NCBI GenBank assembly: GCA_030407085.1
Contig: CM059587.1
Coordinates: forward strand, 79,349,001 to 79,413,000
Direction: 5' to 3'
DNA: 64,000 nt
Source of the DNA: Trichopria drosophilae
Taxonomy: Eukaryota > Arthropoda > Insecta > Hymenoptera > Diapriidae
Translations under genes and position numbers: made by a program
In this document: piece after piece, positions 37,201 through 52,110 of the stretch
Position numbering within the stretch: the first letter of the stretch is position 1
How the letters are laid out: each line of letters opens with the position of its first letter
Notes under the pieces: model-generated
Told to the model about the DNA's origin: nothing
Databases searched by the model: none
What the model saw: the letters and a program-made list of their open reading frames with translations, nothing else

Positions 37201-40200
37201 TCATTCAATACATAAATTACTTTACGTGTTTTATTATACTGTACAGAGCTAGAAAATAAGCATTTTTAATTATATAAACTAGACAATTATTTATAAGAAT
37301 TAATATATCATTGTTTTTTTATGTAATAGTACGACTGCAAAAATATTGCCAGTTGGAATTTATTAAAATATGCTACTTTTCTGGGAAATACAGAACGCGA
37401 AATAGCGACGAAAACTGAAAATTATTTTTTATTTATAGAAAAAGATGTAGAAAAAAAATTGTTGTCAATTTTTGTTGGACCCCAACTATGAGAACTATAA
37501 GTACATCTTTCAGCATTTGTTTTACAACATTCTTCTATCATTTTAATTACTTCCTACTTAAATGGGTAAATTTATGCCATATCTAACAAATATACTTTGA
37601 ACTGCATACATTGACTGATCTGCGTACATATTATTTAACATTATTTAACGGAAATTCACAAATTTCTAGTATTTTCTTGTAATATAGAAGGCTTTTCTCT
37701 AATTTCAAAGTCTTCAGAGGCAAAATTCAGCGTTTGTCTTCGCTATATACAATTTCTAACAATGAGTTTCACTACATTGATAGCACATTCATACGAAGAC
37801 TATAATCGCTTTTTATTGTACAAAAAACAATGAAGTATTTGTAGATTTACTGTAAATATCTGGTACAGCAACGTAGATCAACCGAATTACTGAAATGTCA
37901 ATTTTGGTAAGAATGTAATTATAGTAAATCTTCTTTTCCGTATTTTGAGGTTTCGTAAGTGAACAAAATTATTTTTGGATAACGGAAATCTTGGGAACAG
38001 GGTAAAATAAAAAAACCAGAAAAAGTTTCGACTGGAAATTTGGTCCTTTTCACAATATGTTTAATCTAAAATTATATATAATCCGGTAAAAAAATTAATA
38101 TTGTGCAAATTATATGAAAAATGGAAAATGGTATAAAAGTTTCTTATAAAAAAATGAGTAAAACGAAAAATGAATTGATGAAATAAAGTCAAAATAACAT
38201 AAAGAAAAGAAAGGAAATCAAAAACGGAATAAAGGAAAGACAATTTTGTTGTTGTTCATATTATATAATATAGAAATGTTACAAAAGGTAATTTCAATTT
38301 TGTTTAAAAGAAAAATAATAAAGACTGAAAAATTATTTATAAAGTGAAATTTCCAAAAATGCCCAAACATTTTTTTTAATATTAACAATTTTTTATATAA
38401 AGAAATAGTATAAAATTAATATATGTAATTATTGTAATTATTATGAAAATAAAAGAAAATCGTAAAATAAAAAAAATGAAATTTTTCTTCTTATACCTTT
38501 AGAAAATCTTCATTGTGGAATATGGTTTTATTGTTATTTTTAAAGTGGTTATGAACAGTAAAAATCTGTTTGGTAAAAATGGTGTTTTGCAGAAAGTAAA
38601 AACAAAATAAGGGACAGGCATAAATAATTATTTAAAAAAGATATTAAAACCTCTTTTGTGTTTGCAGGGCTAATTTTAATACTAAACAATTCCTTAGTAT
38701 TTTTAAGGCTCATTAATTTTGACAATATATCCGCAGTTACGAAGATATTATAATACTTTTAAAAATCTCGGAATGGTAATCTACATTTACTTCATTTTAT
38801 TATGTTGGAATATATATACAATATTTTAATTTTATGGAATGCTTATAAATCCAAATATCTAACAATGGTTTCGAAATAAAAGTTAGTGACTGGGGTATTT
38901 TGACTTTCGTCTATTTTATATTCTGTTTTCTTATTAACAAAGTTATCAACGTGAACGTTTTTTGAGGTGGCAATTTTCTGTTTGTTATCAGAGTTTTGAA
39001 TGATTTTTTTTTAAATGAGTATTTGCGTAAAATGTCTGTCACACTGAATTGAAACACATTGCAGACATTTCTAACAGGGTTCTGATGATTAATATAATTA
39101 TGTCTAATTTAAAATGGAAATTCTAATATGATGGATAAATTCTGTGAAGTATTGCAAAGATTAATAACGTTTTGAAAAACATCTGAATGCATGAAAAAAA
39201 CAAGTAAAGGAGGTATCATAAATATCATATGTCAAGAAAATTAGGAAGAATATAAAGAGAAATAAAATATTTAGGACATTTTATTGAATTTCAATTAAAA
39301 AACCTTCGCTTAGGATCCGAGATTTAAATATCATTTGAATTTATGTTTTAAACATTGAAATGGGAACTTTTCATAAAGTTCAAGACGATTTACAATTGAA
39401 ACGACATTGTTAGGTTTTCGAAATTACTGGTGCAATTAAACTAAATATACATTTCAAAAATTCAAAACGAATGATTCATTTTTCGACATAAATTTTACAA
39501 AATTAATTGGGGTGAATGTTGCTGTACATTGAAAAATTATTTCAAATATGGAAAGAATCTCGCAGATACATCTGAGTTTAAAAATTTGTAGAAATTTACT
39601 GTTTTTCACTTTTCGAAAATGTCTTTCAATAATAAACAATGGGGAAATTTTGTTGTATTATAGATGTTAGATGATTACATAATCTGGATTTTGGTTTGGA
39701 CAAGAGTAAACACAAAAGGATCGTTTTAATAATAAATGATTTAACACACAATTACGTGTTTGCATTTCATTGAAAAACATTAAACGTTTGACTTATCGTC
39801 ATTACTATCCATTATAAAGTCATGAAAAACATATTAATATTAAAAATTGTTTTACGCAAGCACTGTTTTCATTATCAGAAAACTTAAGAAGAAGATATAA
39901 CCTTAATTATTTCACGTTACAGTAAAAATTTCTTGCATTTTTTGCAAATTATTTGTTTTCTGACGCTTTGACAGGTAAACGGCGACATTTTTGTTATTTT
40001 CAGTTGCGACAATAACAATCACATAATGTCAAAATATTTTAGAGAGGACAATACTTGGAAGCTTTGCTCCCCTATTAATCGACCTACTAAAATTAATTGC
40101 AGGATGAAATAACCAAAAATTACCATCAACCTACGAAACCATAAATAACAGCGACTTTCAGATCTGTACGAATGACGAATTTCAAATTAAGAATACGAGG

Positions 40201-40239
40201 ATTCTGTCATGTCAAAGCTAGATAACATTTGTTTATGCA
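34203..40239. other. 6 kb AT-rich stretch, no gene seen
   Basis: No gene, RNA or repeat family is recognised. A slightly CpG-richer patch at about 35800-36120 has no open frame of interest. Homopolymer A/T runs are frequent. Confidence 0.45.
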
Positions 40240-40470
40240 CGTACGTTATCTTAAGACGGTAATTTTCCTAGTTGACATTTCGGTCCGGCGAATTGCCGTT
40301 CCTGATAAATGACATAGATCGAGGGGGCGAAACGAGGGCGTGCCGAACATTGGGACTATAAAATGCGCCATAAGGGTAAGCCGTATTTGACATGAAAAGG
40401 CAGCGGTTGGTAGTATTATCCAAATCTCTCCACCGCTATTAAATAGATTCGTTCTTTCGATATCGGGCAT
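40240..40470. promoter_or_regulatory. Small CpG-rich island with TATA-like motif
   Basis: Contains ggtccggcgaattgccg and ggactataaaatgcgcc (TATAAAA at 40356 or so). No exon is visible downstream, so an enhancer is as likely as an alternative promoter. Confidence 0.3.
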
Positions 40471-41499
40471 TTACTCGATATCTTGTTCTACTTGTCACTG
40501 ATTACCTTTGCAGCCTGATTTTTCGTTAGATTTTCCAAGTCATTTAATTTTGTTATAGTACTTTGCCTGTACAGAAACCTTTTTTATGCAAATAGTTTAA
40601 TTGTCACGAATACTCTCGATTAATATTAATATCGGAATTCAAAGTTGTTCCTGAAGAGTTCCATCAAACAGTACACGAGTATATTTAAATGAAATTGATA
40701 TCACTTGATATGCGATATTAATTAAACTTGGATATAACCGTAATACCGTTAGGCTTCTCATGGATGAGATCAATCGTAAGGTCTCGTTTGAACTTGCGTA
40801 AAGAAAGTAAACTTAATTGTATATACGGAATTCTACGTCAGATTTACAACTTAGTAAATCTGTCAGATTTTTTTTCGATGCTATATTTGACTTACTATCG
40901 TGTCATAACTTCAAAATAGAAATTTCTTCAAAAGGACTTCCTATGGCCATGCTTGTTTCTTATTAAATAAAAATTAAAAACATCCAAATTATTATTTTTT
41001 TTTATGATGAAACTTTTTTATGTACTTCCCTGTTGTCAAAAATTCCGTTCTCGGGTAGAAAATTTGAAATGAAAAAAAAAACACATTTCTTAACATTAAT
41101 TCGATAATATCAAGGCGAATTTATTTTTTGTTGTGCTAATTTATTAGCGCCATTCGAAAGAGTACTCTTGAAATAGTCTACAAGGTACTGTTCAAATATT
41201 TGTCCGGCTTCTTTGCAATAATTTTTTACAGCACGGAAGTTGTACTATGCGAATAGCGCACTTTGGGCCTTAATAGGTTAATGTTTACTTTCTTCAATAT
41301 AGCAATATTAGTTAGCAACTTTGTGTACGAGCAAGCCTATCCTCGTACTAAGAATATTTGTTAATTCCTCCTGAAAGGTAGAACAATAAAATCGTTGACT
41401 TTAGAAAACCATTTAGCTTGACGAAAAATCGGTATACGGTTTATGAATAACCAGTCAATAAAGGTTTGTACTTATTAAAAGTGACGATGTTAATTAAAA
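40471..41499. other. No gene seen
   Basis: AT-rich DNA with no recognisable feature. Confidence 0.4.
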
Positions 41500-41970
41500 A
41501 ATGGTAGAAACCGATACTTCCAGCAACTCGTGGCTCGGTTCCAAATGAACGCGTGCGAACTTTGCCCATTCGAGTTGTTCTGCAACAACGACAGTAGTAG
41601 AAATGGGAGTGGAATTCCCTAGCAACCCGGAGGATGGAAATCGTTATTATTTCATATCCGTATTTCAAGTAAGGATTATGACAACTGCTGCCGCCGAGAA
41701 AATCTCGACCCTTTCCGTTTGGAAAGCGTGCCAGTAGTGTAGAAAGGGGATGGCACCATTAGGATGACTCATCCAAAAAGCGAGAGGGAACGACAGTGGC
41801 TACTGGAGGGTGAGCTTAACAAAGAAGGGCATTTCGATTGCGACTTATTATTTCGTTTTATCCGGATGGGGATTGTTAAAGGAACCCTGAGGTGCCTCCT
41901 GCTGCTTCTCTCTTAGTAAAACATCACCGCCTATTTGTAAGCATCGTTTAGAAGCAATTTAACGAAGCAC
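41500..41970. promoter_or_regulatory. GC-rich island, candidate regulatory element
   Basis: About 470 bp of balanced composition (ctgccgccgagaaaatctcg, aaaagcgagagggaacgac) in AT-rich surroundings. The only frame (minus strand, 75 codons) has no domain. Possible conserved non-coding element. Confidence 0.35.
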
Positions 41971-42549
41971 TGACACGCGGCGTGAATGATACTGGAACCT
42001 CTCTATTTATTGTAGGAATTATGTTTTTCGAATACTTTTTATATGTAAATATTTTAATCACTTATTGGTGTCATTCATACATCATCACTCCTGATGATTT
42101 ACTTACTCATGCATTATTGATCGTAAGAAAATGCGATGATGTGTCAAATCCACAAAAATTTTAACCATTGGAGACATAACAAATGTTGAAATAAGACGTA
42201 TGTTTTTTTCCACTGGTTATGTTTAATGTCAATATTTTTATTCAATGATATTAATCAAAACTTCAACAAACTTAAATAAAACTTGCTTGCTTACTTATGA
42301 AACATATTAATAATTTTTCGATGTTCTTATTAGATTTGCGTGCACGCCATTTTTGTAAATCAATCAAGTGACTAAATTTTTTATTTCATTACAAAACGGA
42401 ATATTTTAGCAGCTAACACAATTTGATGTCAAAATTATTAATAATTTCAGCAATTCTCTTCTTTTAATAGCCGATGAAAACTATTTAATACATCTTATTA
42501 GCTGAAGTTTATTTAACTGCCCAATATACCTAACTAAAAATACATCTAA

Positions 42550-42880
42550 CTCAAAAACCAGACATTTAAAACCCGACATTTAAAAGTATAGACACCTCCG
42601 ATTTGTGCTTACACAACGTAACAAAATTATCTCTGGTCGTCGTCCTTGAGGTCTCTCACTCGAAGGTCATTTCAAGGTCAAAAATGTTTGTCCAAGGGAT
42701 TAATTTTGTAGATCGCTTGAAGATCAAATTAGTTTAAGGCCCGGCTTATTTATTAAGCAAATTTATCATTAATTACATTTTCATAATATGTACATTTTGA
42801 ATGTCTGTTTTTTGAAATATCTTGTTTTTTAATGTCGGGTTTTCGAAATGCCTGTTTTGTGATTTGTCGGGTTTTTTGAG
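42550..42880. mobile_element. TIR element with repeated AAACCCGACA motif
   Basis: The left end CTCAAAAACCAGACATTTAA is answered by the complement of CTCAAAAAACCCGACAAA. The motif aaaacccgacatt occurs a second time just inside each end. About 330 bp long and non-coding. Repeated subterminal motifs are typical of transposase-binding sites in cut-and-paste elements. Confidence 0.65.
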
Positions 42881-43249
42881 GTGGGCCACTTAACTAAAAT
42901 AATAAAGGCTCTTAAAAAGTCCATGCATGCAGCAGAAAGAAATCACTTAAGAAAATTGAAGTTAGACAAAGCTGGAAAAATTAGCCTATTGATGAAAATA
43001 AAGTCAATCTTAATTTTTCGCATTTTCCTAAAATGAACGGAAACTTTTATAACTGCTCTTATTTCCAGTCAATATTAATTTTGTGTCCATTAGAATCTAC
43101 TCAAAAGTAACCAATTTTAGTTACAATTGTGATGCAATTAATTATTGTTTTATATACTTTTGGAAATATGAGTTAAAACTTTCGAAAGTCTAGTGGCAAA
43201 CTCTCGGAGATTACAAATGCAAGTTAAATCGAACTCTGGAACTACTCAT

Positions 43250-43376
43250 AATGCAATTTTCACCTACTCTCGCCATAGTTTAATATTATATTAAGTAAGT
43301 ACCTTTAAACCGACAAAATTTAAACATATGCATAAATATACACATTTATAAAGAATAACTCTAAGCTTTTTTAAAT
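43250..43376 (+). repeat. 127-bp direct repeat, copy 1
   Basis: Begins aatgcaattttcacctactc. It matches 43739-43865 with four differences and no gaps. The intervening DNA is unrelated. There are no terminal repeats, so this is a local duplication rather than a transposon. Confidence 0.9.
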
Positions 43377-43738
43377 ACGTTAAATGGAATTTTTCATCTT
43401 AATAAACATTTTAACTTCTTTACCGAAAGTTTTTTTCTATTAAAGGTTTTCATTCTACAAAGATCTAAGACGTAGTTTAATTATGTAAGTTTCATTAAAT
43501 CTTGCTGCATCTTATCTTTGTAACGCTCAAATGTACAAAATTTCATTGTCAAGTTTGCGGTTGTATTTTAGCATTTAAACTCCACGAGAAAAATAATCAT
43601 TTCATATTTGCCAAGAATCGACTATTTCAATCGTCCATGTTATATTTTTCAAATTCTGAATAAAAAAGTTATATACATTTTTAAAAAATCCATGACATTT
43701 TTTTTTTTATTTTTAATTAATCGATTTTTATTGTCGGT

Positions 43739-43865
43739 AATGCAATGTTCACCTACTCTCGCCATAGTTTAATATTATATTAAATAAGTACCTTTAAACC
43801 GACAAAATTTAAACAGATGCATAAATATACACATTTGTAAAGAATAACTCTAAGCTTTTTTAAAT
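43739..43865 (+). repeat. 127-bp direct repeat, copy 2
   Basis: Begins aatgcaatgttcacctactc. It lies 489 bp downstream of copy 1 and differs at four positions, which dates the duplication as recent relative to the other repeats here. Confidence 0.9.
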
Positions 43866-44768
43866 GCATAATGTCTAGGATATTACGAATAACTTTTATC
43901 GTAATTTTGAATTTTTATTTTCCGAAATAGTCTTTGTAACATTCCGAGGTATGCGACTGCCATTACCCATTTTAAAATTCAATAAATTAAAAACAAAACC
44001 AACAAAAAAACGTGTTTGACTTTTTATTTCAACATTTGAAAAAAATCGACTTGCACCATTGGAAAGAGCGGATTTTGGACAATAAGAAATGACTATGGTC
44101 AACAATTTCTAGTGAAGTTAAAAAGCTAAAATAGAATGTCAAACTTCATGAAAGTACTTTTGAAATATTTGGACGTTAAATGGTTAAAATATATAACTAA
44201 CATTTTATTCAATTTTGCAAAAGGATTATATAACCAATGGCTTAAATAACAGAGTTTTGTTTATATGTATTTGATAAAAATACATATTTGAATAATAACT
44301 ATTGTTTTCATGTTTAAGTATGTTAAATCAAAAACTGGATTTTTTCACCTGAATTTTTTTTTTAGGAAAATTTATGAAAACAATATTATGTATTTCAGTC
44401 TTTTTAACTTAAAAATTAAAATTAAAGGTTGCAATACAAATATGGCGTTTAAAAATATTTAAAGTGATTTTTTATACAAATTTTGTTTAAAATGTCGAAT
44501 TCACCATGGTAGACAAATATTTTCAAAATGTTTGAATTTTCAGAAATATTTGCTTCCAACTGTCTAACTGTTTTGTATTTTGAACCGGATAGTTTTTCAG
44601 GTAATTCGAATGGTGTTCTCAGATAAAAATGTTAATAGTCACGAGGAATGTTAGTAACATTTATGCTGCATTACAACACATAAGTTGTAATGTCAGTTTT
44701 ATCATTGACGACTCAAAACATCCTTTTTATATAGAATAAAAAAAAATTGAATTTCGGACATTTGATGT

Positions 44769-44820
44769 TAAATTCGGAATCAGCGGCCACAAGAAAACCA
44801 AAATTTATATTAAAATAAAA
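44769..44820 (+). repeat. Fragment of the satellite-like family
   Basis: The phrase attcggaatcagcggccaca followed by agaaaacc matches the complement of 33826-33870 (attcggactcaccgcccc, then acaagaaaaccc). It is a single unit with no neighbours. Confidence 0.45.
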
Positions 44821-44969
44821 ACTTAAAAAATGTTACTACTTTCAATAGTAAACCTATCAATTTACTATAATAAGTATTAATTTTTCAGGAGGATTTGACT
44901 ATTTTTTCACTCATGCATAGTCCGAAATCGTAAAACAAATCATACCAAACGATTTATATCATCATGTTA

Positions 44970-45180
44970 GATCTACTCAAATCAAATTAGATGTCGGTGT
45001 TCGTATCTGCACAGATCTTTAATTTAAAATTTAACTAGATAGAAATAGATCAACTAGCAGATTAAGATGTATCTGAGTTTAAAAGTTCTGTTTTACAAAT
45101 TCGCTTTTTAGGTAATCTTTACTTAGACTAGCTGTCTTTTCGTAGATATAGTGGTAACCAACATCTAATTTGATCTAACC
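44970..45180. repeat. Short inverted repeat, possible MITE
   Basis: The outer phrase atcaaattagatgtcggt is answered at the right end by the complement of atcaaattagatgttggt. The arms are about 45 bp with mismatches and the centre is AT-rich. Confidence 0.5.
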
Positions 45181-46259
45181 TTTTTTCCTGGCCACTTCAT
45201 CTTGGGGACGAACACGATTGCAACTAGGTCTCGCGTTAATTAGACCAATTTGTATATAATGCGATTTGCTTCCAACTTTTATTTGCTCAAATGACGAATT
45301 TAATTACAACTTAAAAATTGTGGTTATCTGTGTTTATTTACTTACCAATAAACTCAAAAGCTCTGCAAAACATTGTATACGATTCCTTTTATTTCTAAGC
45401 AATATACAAAAATAGTCACCTTGAATAAAACATTGAAATGTCCTAAAAATTTGAAAAAATAAGAACAGAAAAAATCGAATTACATTCATCGAACACAATA
45501 TTAAGTGGTCTGCAATGTATCTGAATACATTGCGGCTATACAAATCCAGGAAAATATTTTATCCAAAAGGATCTAACATTCTAAAAGATTGTTCAATGCT
45601 AAACTGATTTCCAATAAAGAACTATTTAATTGAGTTTATGTCAAATCTGTAGTTCAATCTATTTGATCAAGCTTTGGTTTTCAAATGTATTTTTTATGAT
45701 TCTGATTTCGTTGATTTCATGGAATGGGAGGTATTTAGTTAATATTACCTTTATTTCATACAGTTAAACGAGCATTTTAAAGAAACTGCTGATACAGATA
45801 TTTTGCTCAGTGCATTTCATTACTGATGAGTCGATAATTCTGTAATCAGTTTACCTACTACCGACCAATAAAATAATATTGAATGTGGTAAATTTCCTAT
45901 TAAATCCATTGCTGATTATTGACTCGATTTTGACTTTTTGCAGCTCGACTCAGCTAAAATTGACTCAACCCAATTTTATCTGACCTCACTCAATAGCTTC
46001 AGTAATCATCAAAGCGTTTTTAAAATAACGATTGAACAACGTCCCTATGGCAGTGTTGCACCAGACTGTGATGAATAACATTAATAAAGTTCTGGAAATC
46101 AAAATTTTACGATGCTTTATAAATGTAACTTTTTGATTACATGAACGTTACGAACACTGTAACTTGATCGTTTTTCAACTCGTTAACAACGCAGTCGATT
46201 AATTTTTCGAGTTATGAAAAAAGATAGGTATAACGCAATTTCATCTCGCAATAATGTAG
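45181..46259. other. No gene seen
   Basis: AT-rich DNA with no recognisable feature. A gactcaaccc/gactcagct-like patch near 45920-45990 is weakly repetitive. Confidence 0.4.
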
Positions 46260-46750
46260 AAACCGCAATATAATTGCTACAATAACGCGGAATGGCCCTC
46301 GTTACGTCGCAAACCGCACGCAGTAGTCGTAATGGGATAGGAATTCGCATTTCCCGGGGATTTTCTTTCTTTATTCATCGTTCGTAAATTGATCTTCCAG
46401 GGTACCGACCGACCCAGGCATGACTGAAAAAGGACGAGAAGGCAGAAAAAAGGCAAAAAGGCACAGGGCGGCAACGACGTAGCCAGGGTAGACGAGTAAC
46501 GAGGGTGGTCCGAGTCAATTAGTTCGTTAGGGCCCGGAGACGATTTTATTCCGACTCTGACGGAGGAAGCGGAAAGAGTCAAGGATAAGAAAGGCTCTGG
46601 AGCCTCCGGTGGGGTTGGGGGCAGGGGTGGTTGGGGAAGAAGGAACACAAAAGGCGAGCTTCGCCAAAAGAGAAACACAAGAATCGCCTCGTTTGACGAG
46701 CTTGAATTACCTCCACCTCTCCTCGTTTACTTTCTAAGACGGTAGACACC
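46260..46750. promoter_or_regulatory. GC-rich island, candidate regulatory element
   Basis: About 490 bp, purine-rich on the plus strand (ggtggggttgggggcagggg), with several CpGs. The 133-codon minus frame is proline/leucine-rich and shows no domain. The regulatory role is inferred. Confidence 0.35.
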
Positions 46751-47269
46751 CCCGGCTTAAAAATGTTATCGTATTACCACATCTGCATGCTGAAGATTTA
46801 CGTTTAATTTAACGGGACTACATTTTTCATTATCATCGACGATTCCTCGCTGAATGATGCTAATTAAGCATAATGGGGACAAATTTAACAATTTTGTTGG
46901 TGTTCTGGTACCGTTTTTAACGAGATATACGCTAGTGATGCGGGTGAAAGTATTGACGAAACGAGGTTCTGACATTTAGATAATCAGCCTTCAAGATAAT
47001 AAACTTAATAATTAAGGGAGATTCTTACGTATATGGTCTAAAATGAGTCATTTTTTATAACCGTTTGTAAATAGTAATAAATGAATCAATTAGAACTTAT
47101 TCTAAATGCTACATAATAAAAAATTAAAAATAATGAGATTTCGACCATATTGTTAATTGTCAAAATTCAAAATTACAAGCATTTTTACGAAATTTCTCTC
47201 TTAAATGACTAACTAAAGTACGAAATAAGTAACTAACTAAAAAAAGAACTAACCAACTTACTAGTTAAG

Positions 47270-48435
<1,166 letters not shown>

Positions 48436-50624
48436 CTAAATTGCTGAAGTATATTTCCCGAAAAACAGAAAAGCTCTACGTATTGTCAAACAATTTTACT
48501 ATCATTAATAGATCATTATTTTACTGCATATTGCTTGTTGTTTTCTGCTTTATTTTTAACTGTTAAATTTTACTTATAATAATTCTGAAGGATGCTTTTA
48601 CACTATCGTATAAAGTAGATCAATCATTGTTTAACAATATTAGGCAAAATATATATAGACCATTGGTTAATTAAGAAAATATTACTAAATTATTTAATTC
48701 GATATTAACGTCCATTTAACCACATTTCTTATTCAAAACATCGTAATAAATAAACAATAAAGTAAAGTAATTCCTAAATGGCGTTTGATCATTTTATTAA
48801 TTACTTTGAATAAGATAATTAATCAATCGATCAATTACAAATATTTATAGTTTAATATAATCAAATGTTAGAAAATGACGACCTGTTATTTATTTAATTC
48901 ATGAATGAATTCGAAATTATTAAATAAAAAAATATGATATGGTTGAATCCCTCAATTTACTTTTCTAATTGTGGAGTTTTGCTCTTCTGGGCATACCCGT
49001 ACAATGAAATAATAGTATATTGATCTTTCATTATAAGTTTTTCCAATGTAAGCTGTCGCCCAGTGGATGAATATTCATGATATTCGAAACGTCTGTATGT
49101 AAATTTTTTTTTAAATAATGCAATTTCGTAAAACGATACCATTTTTGTACAAGGTATTTAGCCAAAATGAATAGTGAAAAAATTGAGAATCTGAATTTAT
49201 TAAATTGATTTGGTATTTTTATTACTGCTTAAAATATTTACTACAAATAGAAGAACAAACGAAATATAATAAAAAAATATTTGTTTTGCTTTAAAATATG
49301 TAACAAATAATAAGAATTCACATAAATATTTTGAAGGAAAATAATCCTAATTTTTATTTGGATAATCAGGACAAAAACATGTATGAATCCTTGCACTTTT
49401 CTTGTATTTATGTTACATTTGCCAAGTTAGTTTAATATCAGATCATATATGTGTAAGAAAAGTTTTTTTTCTTATTATACTCATAATTACGTCACATAAT
49501 ATAAACATTGTAGAATAAATTAATTTTTCAAATGTTTTTATGAAACTTTATCAGAATAAGGTAAACTCCATGAATGAAAATGAATAAATTTATACTACCT
49601 AATTTAAATTGTGAAATATCGGTTTAACTTTATATAATTTAATCAAGCATGGAGTCATCAATTTTGAATTTTCTCTGTTAATATTTATCTCGTTAAACTT
49701 TCCTTCAAAACAGGAAAACTTTTTTATATTTATGTGATACAACATGAAGAATAGCGTTTTTATTACCATTATCAGATTATTACGCCTGGTTTTATTAGCG
49801 TTACTTCTAAAATAATTCCGAAGTAAAAATATGCACGGTAACATCGGTCAGGCAAATGTCACTATTACTGTCGGAAATAACTTGTTGTGGACTTATTTCG
49901 AAAGAATGTTTTATTGAACATTAAATAAATGTATATTTAGTAGGGGCTTATTAATAATATTAACTGGGTGTCAAGAAAATTATTTTACTGTTATTTACCA
50001 TATTGGTATAATCATGATGAAATATTTTCTCTGCGTATTCTACACAGTTTAATTTTCAATTATAATTCAATTAATTAAATATTTTGTAAATATCTTCTAC
50101 ATTTAAATTACTCTCTTCATACGTTGAAAATAACTTCATTTAAAAACTGACCGGGCTCTTTCCTAGTACTCTTGTAACTTATTTAACACAAATTTCCAGC
50201 TGTTCCTTATTTATAATGTATACATAAAAATCGATTACTTGGAAGGAACATGTATATTTTTCAATATCACGCTTGATTAAAGAACGCATTTATAACAAGT
50301 GAAATAATTAAATTAAAATATATTTTAAAACTACTAAATGTGTTGCCATATATAAAACGTGTCTAATAACGTATTTAAATTAATGTATTTAAGGATCTAC
50401 GAATGTAATTTAGGATTATTTTTAATGCATTTTTTCTAAATTTATAATAAAAGGATTCTTTATCATCCTTAAAATTTGATATTATCCATATACAATGTTT
50501 ATTTGTAATATATTTCTAATTCATCGAATAGTCAGCGTTTTCTATTTTAGCAGCATCGTAAGTTCTTGCTATCAAGTATTTCCCGAAATTTACGAAAAAA
50601 ATGAAGAGATTATCGTGACATATC
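48436..50624. other. Interval between arrays, copy 1 of the duplicated block
   Basis: AT-rich DNA with no gene. The beginning (48655-48725, attggttaattaagaaaa onward) matches 51882-51955 downstream of array B. The remaining ~1.9 kb has no counterpart there. Confidence 0.5.
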
Positions 50625-50760
50625 GTCAGAATGCGATGGCTGACTTCTACTGTGATTACATAATTAATTTTATTTCAGTTTGTTATATTAATAAACATTT
50701 TACAATAGATTATATTATTTTAGGACCCGATAAATTAAGTTTGCATAAATAGGTAATGCT
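50625..50760 (+). repeat. Duplicated flank, copy 1
   Basis: Matches 51970-52105 with moderate divergence, including ttgttatattaataaa and gataaattaagtttg. It marks the end of the first copy of the array block. An 85-codon frame ending here (50495-50752) follows an acceptor-like tattttagcag, but it is not preserved in the second copy and has no domain. Confidence 0.75.
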
Positions 50761-50799
50761 TTTAGAAAAAGGGAGTTTTAATTTTATTATCATTACATA

Positions 50800-51855
50800 A
50801 TCATGCAACTAACCAACCAACCACCAACTAACTAACCAAGAAACCAACCAACCGACTAATCAACTAACCAAGTATCCGACCAAGCGAACATCCAACAAAT
50901 AAAAACTAACTATCCAACTAACAATCCAACGAACCAACTAAGCAACCAGTCAACTAACCAACCAACTAATCAACGAACTAATCAATCAACTAACCAACTA
51001 ACAATGTAACCAACATACCAACTAACCAACCACAAAACTAAGCAAATAACTCTTTTAACAAACTATCCAACTAATCACCTAATAAACTATCGAACTAACC
51101 AACAAACCAGCTAACGAACTAAGCAACTAAACCACTAACCAACTAATCAACTAACAGAGTAACCGACATATCAACTAACCAAGTAACCAATTCACCAACT
51201 AACTAAGTAACCAACGAACCGACCACCCAACTAACCAAATAACTAACTCACAATCTATCCAACTAATCAACAAACAACTATCCACCTAGCTTTCTAACTA
51301 CCTGACTATTTAACTAGCGAATCCATCAAACAAATAACCAACTAAGTAACTAACTAACCAAATAACCAACTATCAAACGAACGAATTAACCAACCAACCA
51401 ACTAACGAAATAACTAACTAATAAACTATGCAACTAATCTACCAACCAACTAACCATTTAATAAAATATGCAACTAAACAACTAACCAACCAACCAATCA
51501 ACCAACTAACACACTAACGAACTAACCAACTAACAAGCAACAAACTAACGAATTAATCAACTCACTACCTTAGCAACTAACCAACTAACCAAATAACTAA
51601 CTAACAAACCATCCAACTAACCAACTGACCAAACATCCAATAGGCGAAATAAAAAACTAACCAATCGACCAACTGTAATCAACTAAGCAACTAACAACTA
51701 ACCAACTAATGAACTAATCAACCATCCAAATAATCAAATAAACAAACTAACCAACAGAAACTAACCACCTAACCAACTAACGAACTAACAACAAGTGAAT
51801 TCACGGACTAACGAACAATGAACTAACATCTGACAAACTAACCAACTAACAACCA
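50800..51855 (+). repeat. (CTAACCAA)n array B
   Basis: The same 8-bp unit and strand as array A, but without a homogeneous core. Its variant units are collinear with those of array A over about 1 kb, so it arose by duplication of the array as a block and not by independent expansion. Units have diverged by substitutions and by loss of single bases. Confidence 0.95.
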
Positions 51856-51869
51856 AACAGGAACAAAAT

Positions 51870-52110
51870 TCTTATAGAATATTGGTTAATTTAGGAAAAT
51901 TACGAAATTATTTAATTTGATATTGTAAAGTAACGTCTTCATAACCACGCTTTTTAGTCGACGTATCTTCAGAATTCGGAGACAGGCTTCTACGGTGATA
52001 ATATCACTTTATTAATTTCATTTGGGTTTGTTATATTAATAAATATTTTGCAAAAGAAATTATTATTTTATGAGACGATAAATTAAGTTTGTGTATATTT
52101 CTGTAGCTTT
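51870..52110 (+). repeat. Duplicated flanks, copy 2 (interval deleted)
   Basis: 51882-51955 matches the start of the array A downstream flank and 51970-52105 matches 50625-50760. The two are joined here within about 15 bp, while they are 1.9 kb apart in copy 1. Either copy 2 lost the interval or copy 1 gained it. Confidence 0.7.

Noticed and set aside
46277..46678. 133-codon minus-strand frame, proline-rich
   Set aside because: Caused by the G-rich plus strand; no domain or splice context.
50495..50752. 85-codon frame following an acceptor-like sequence
   Set aside because: The duplicated copy at 51970-52105 does not preserve the frame, and no partner exon was found.
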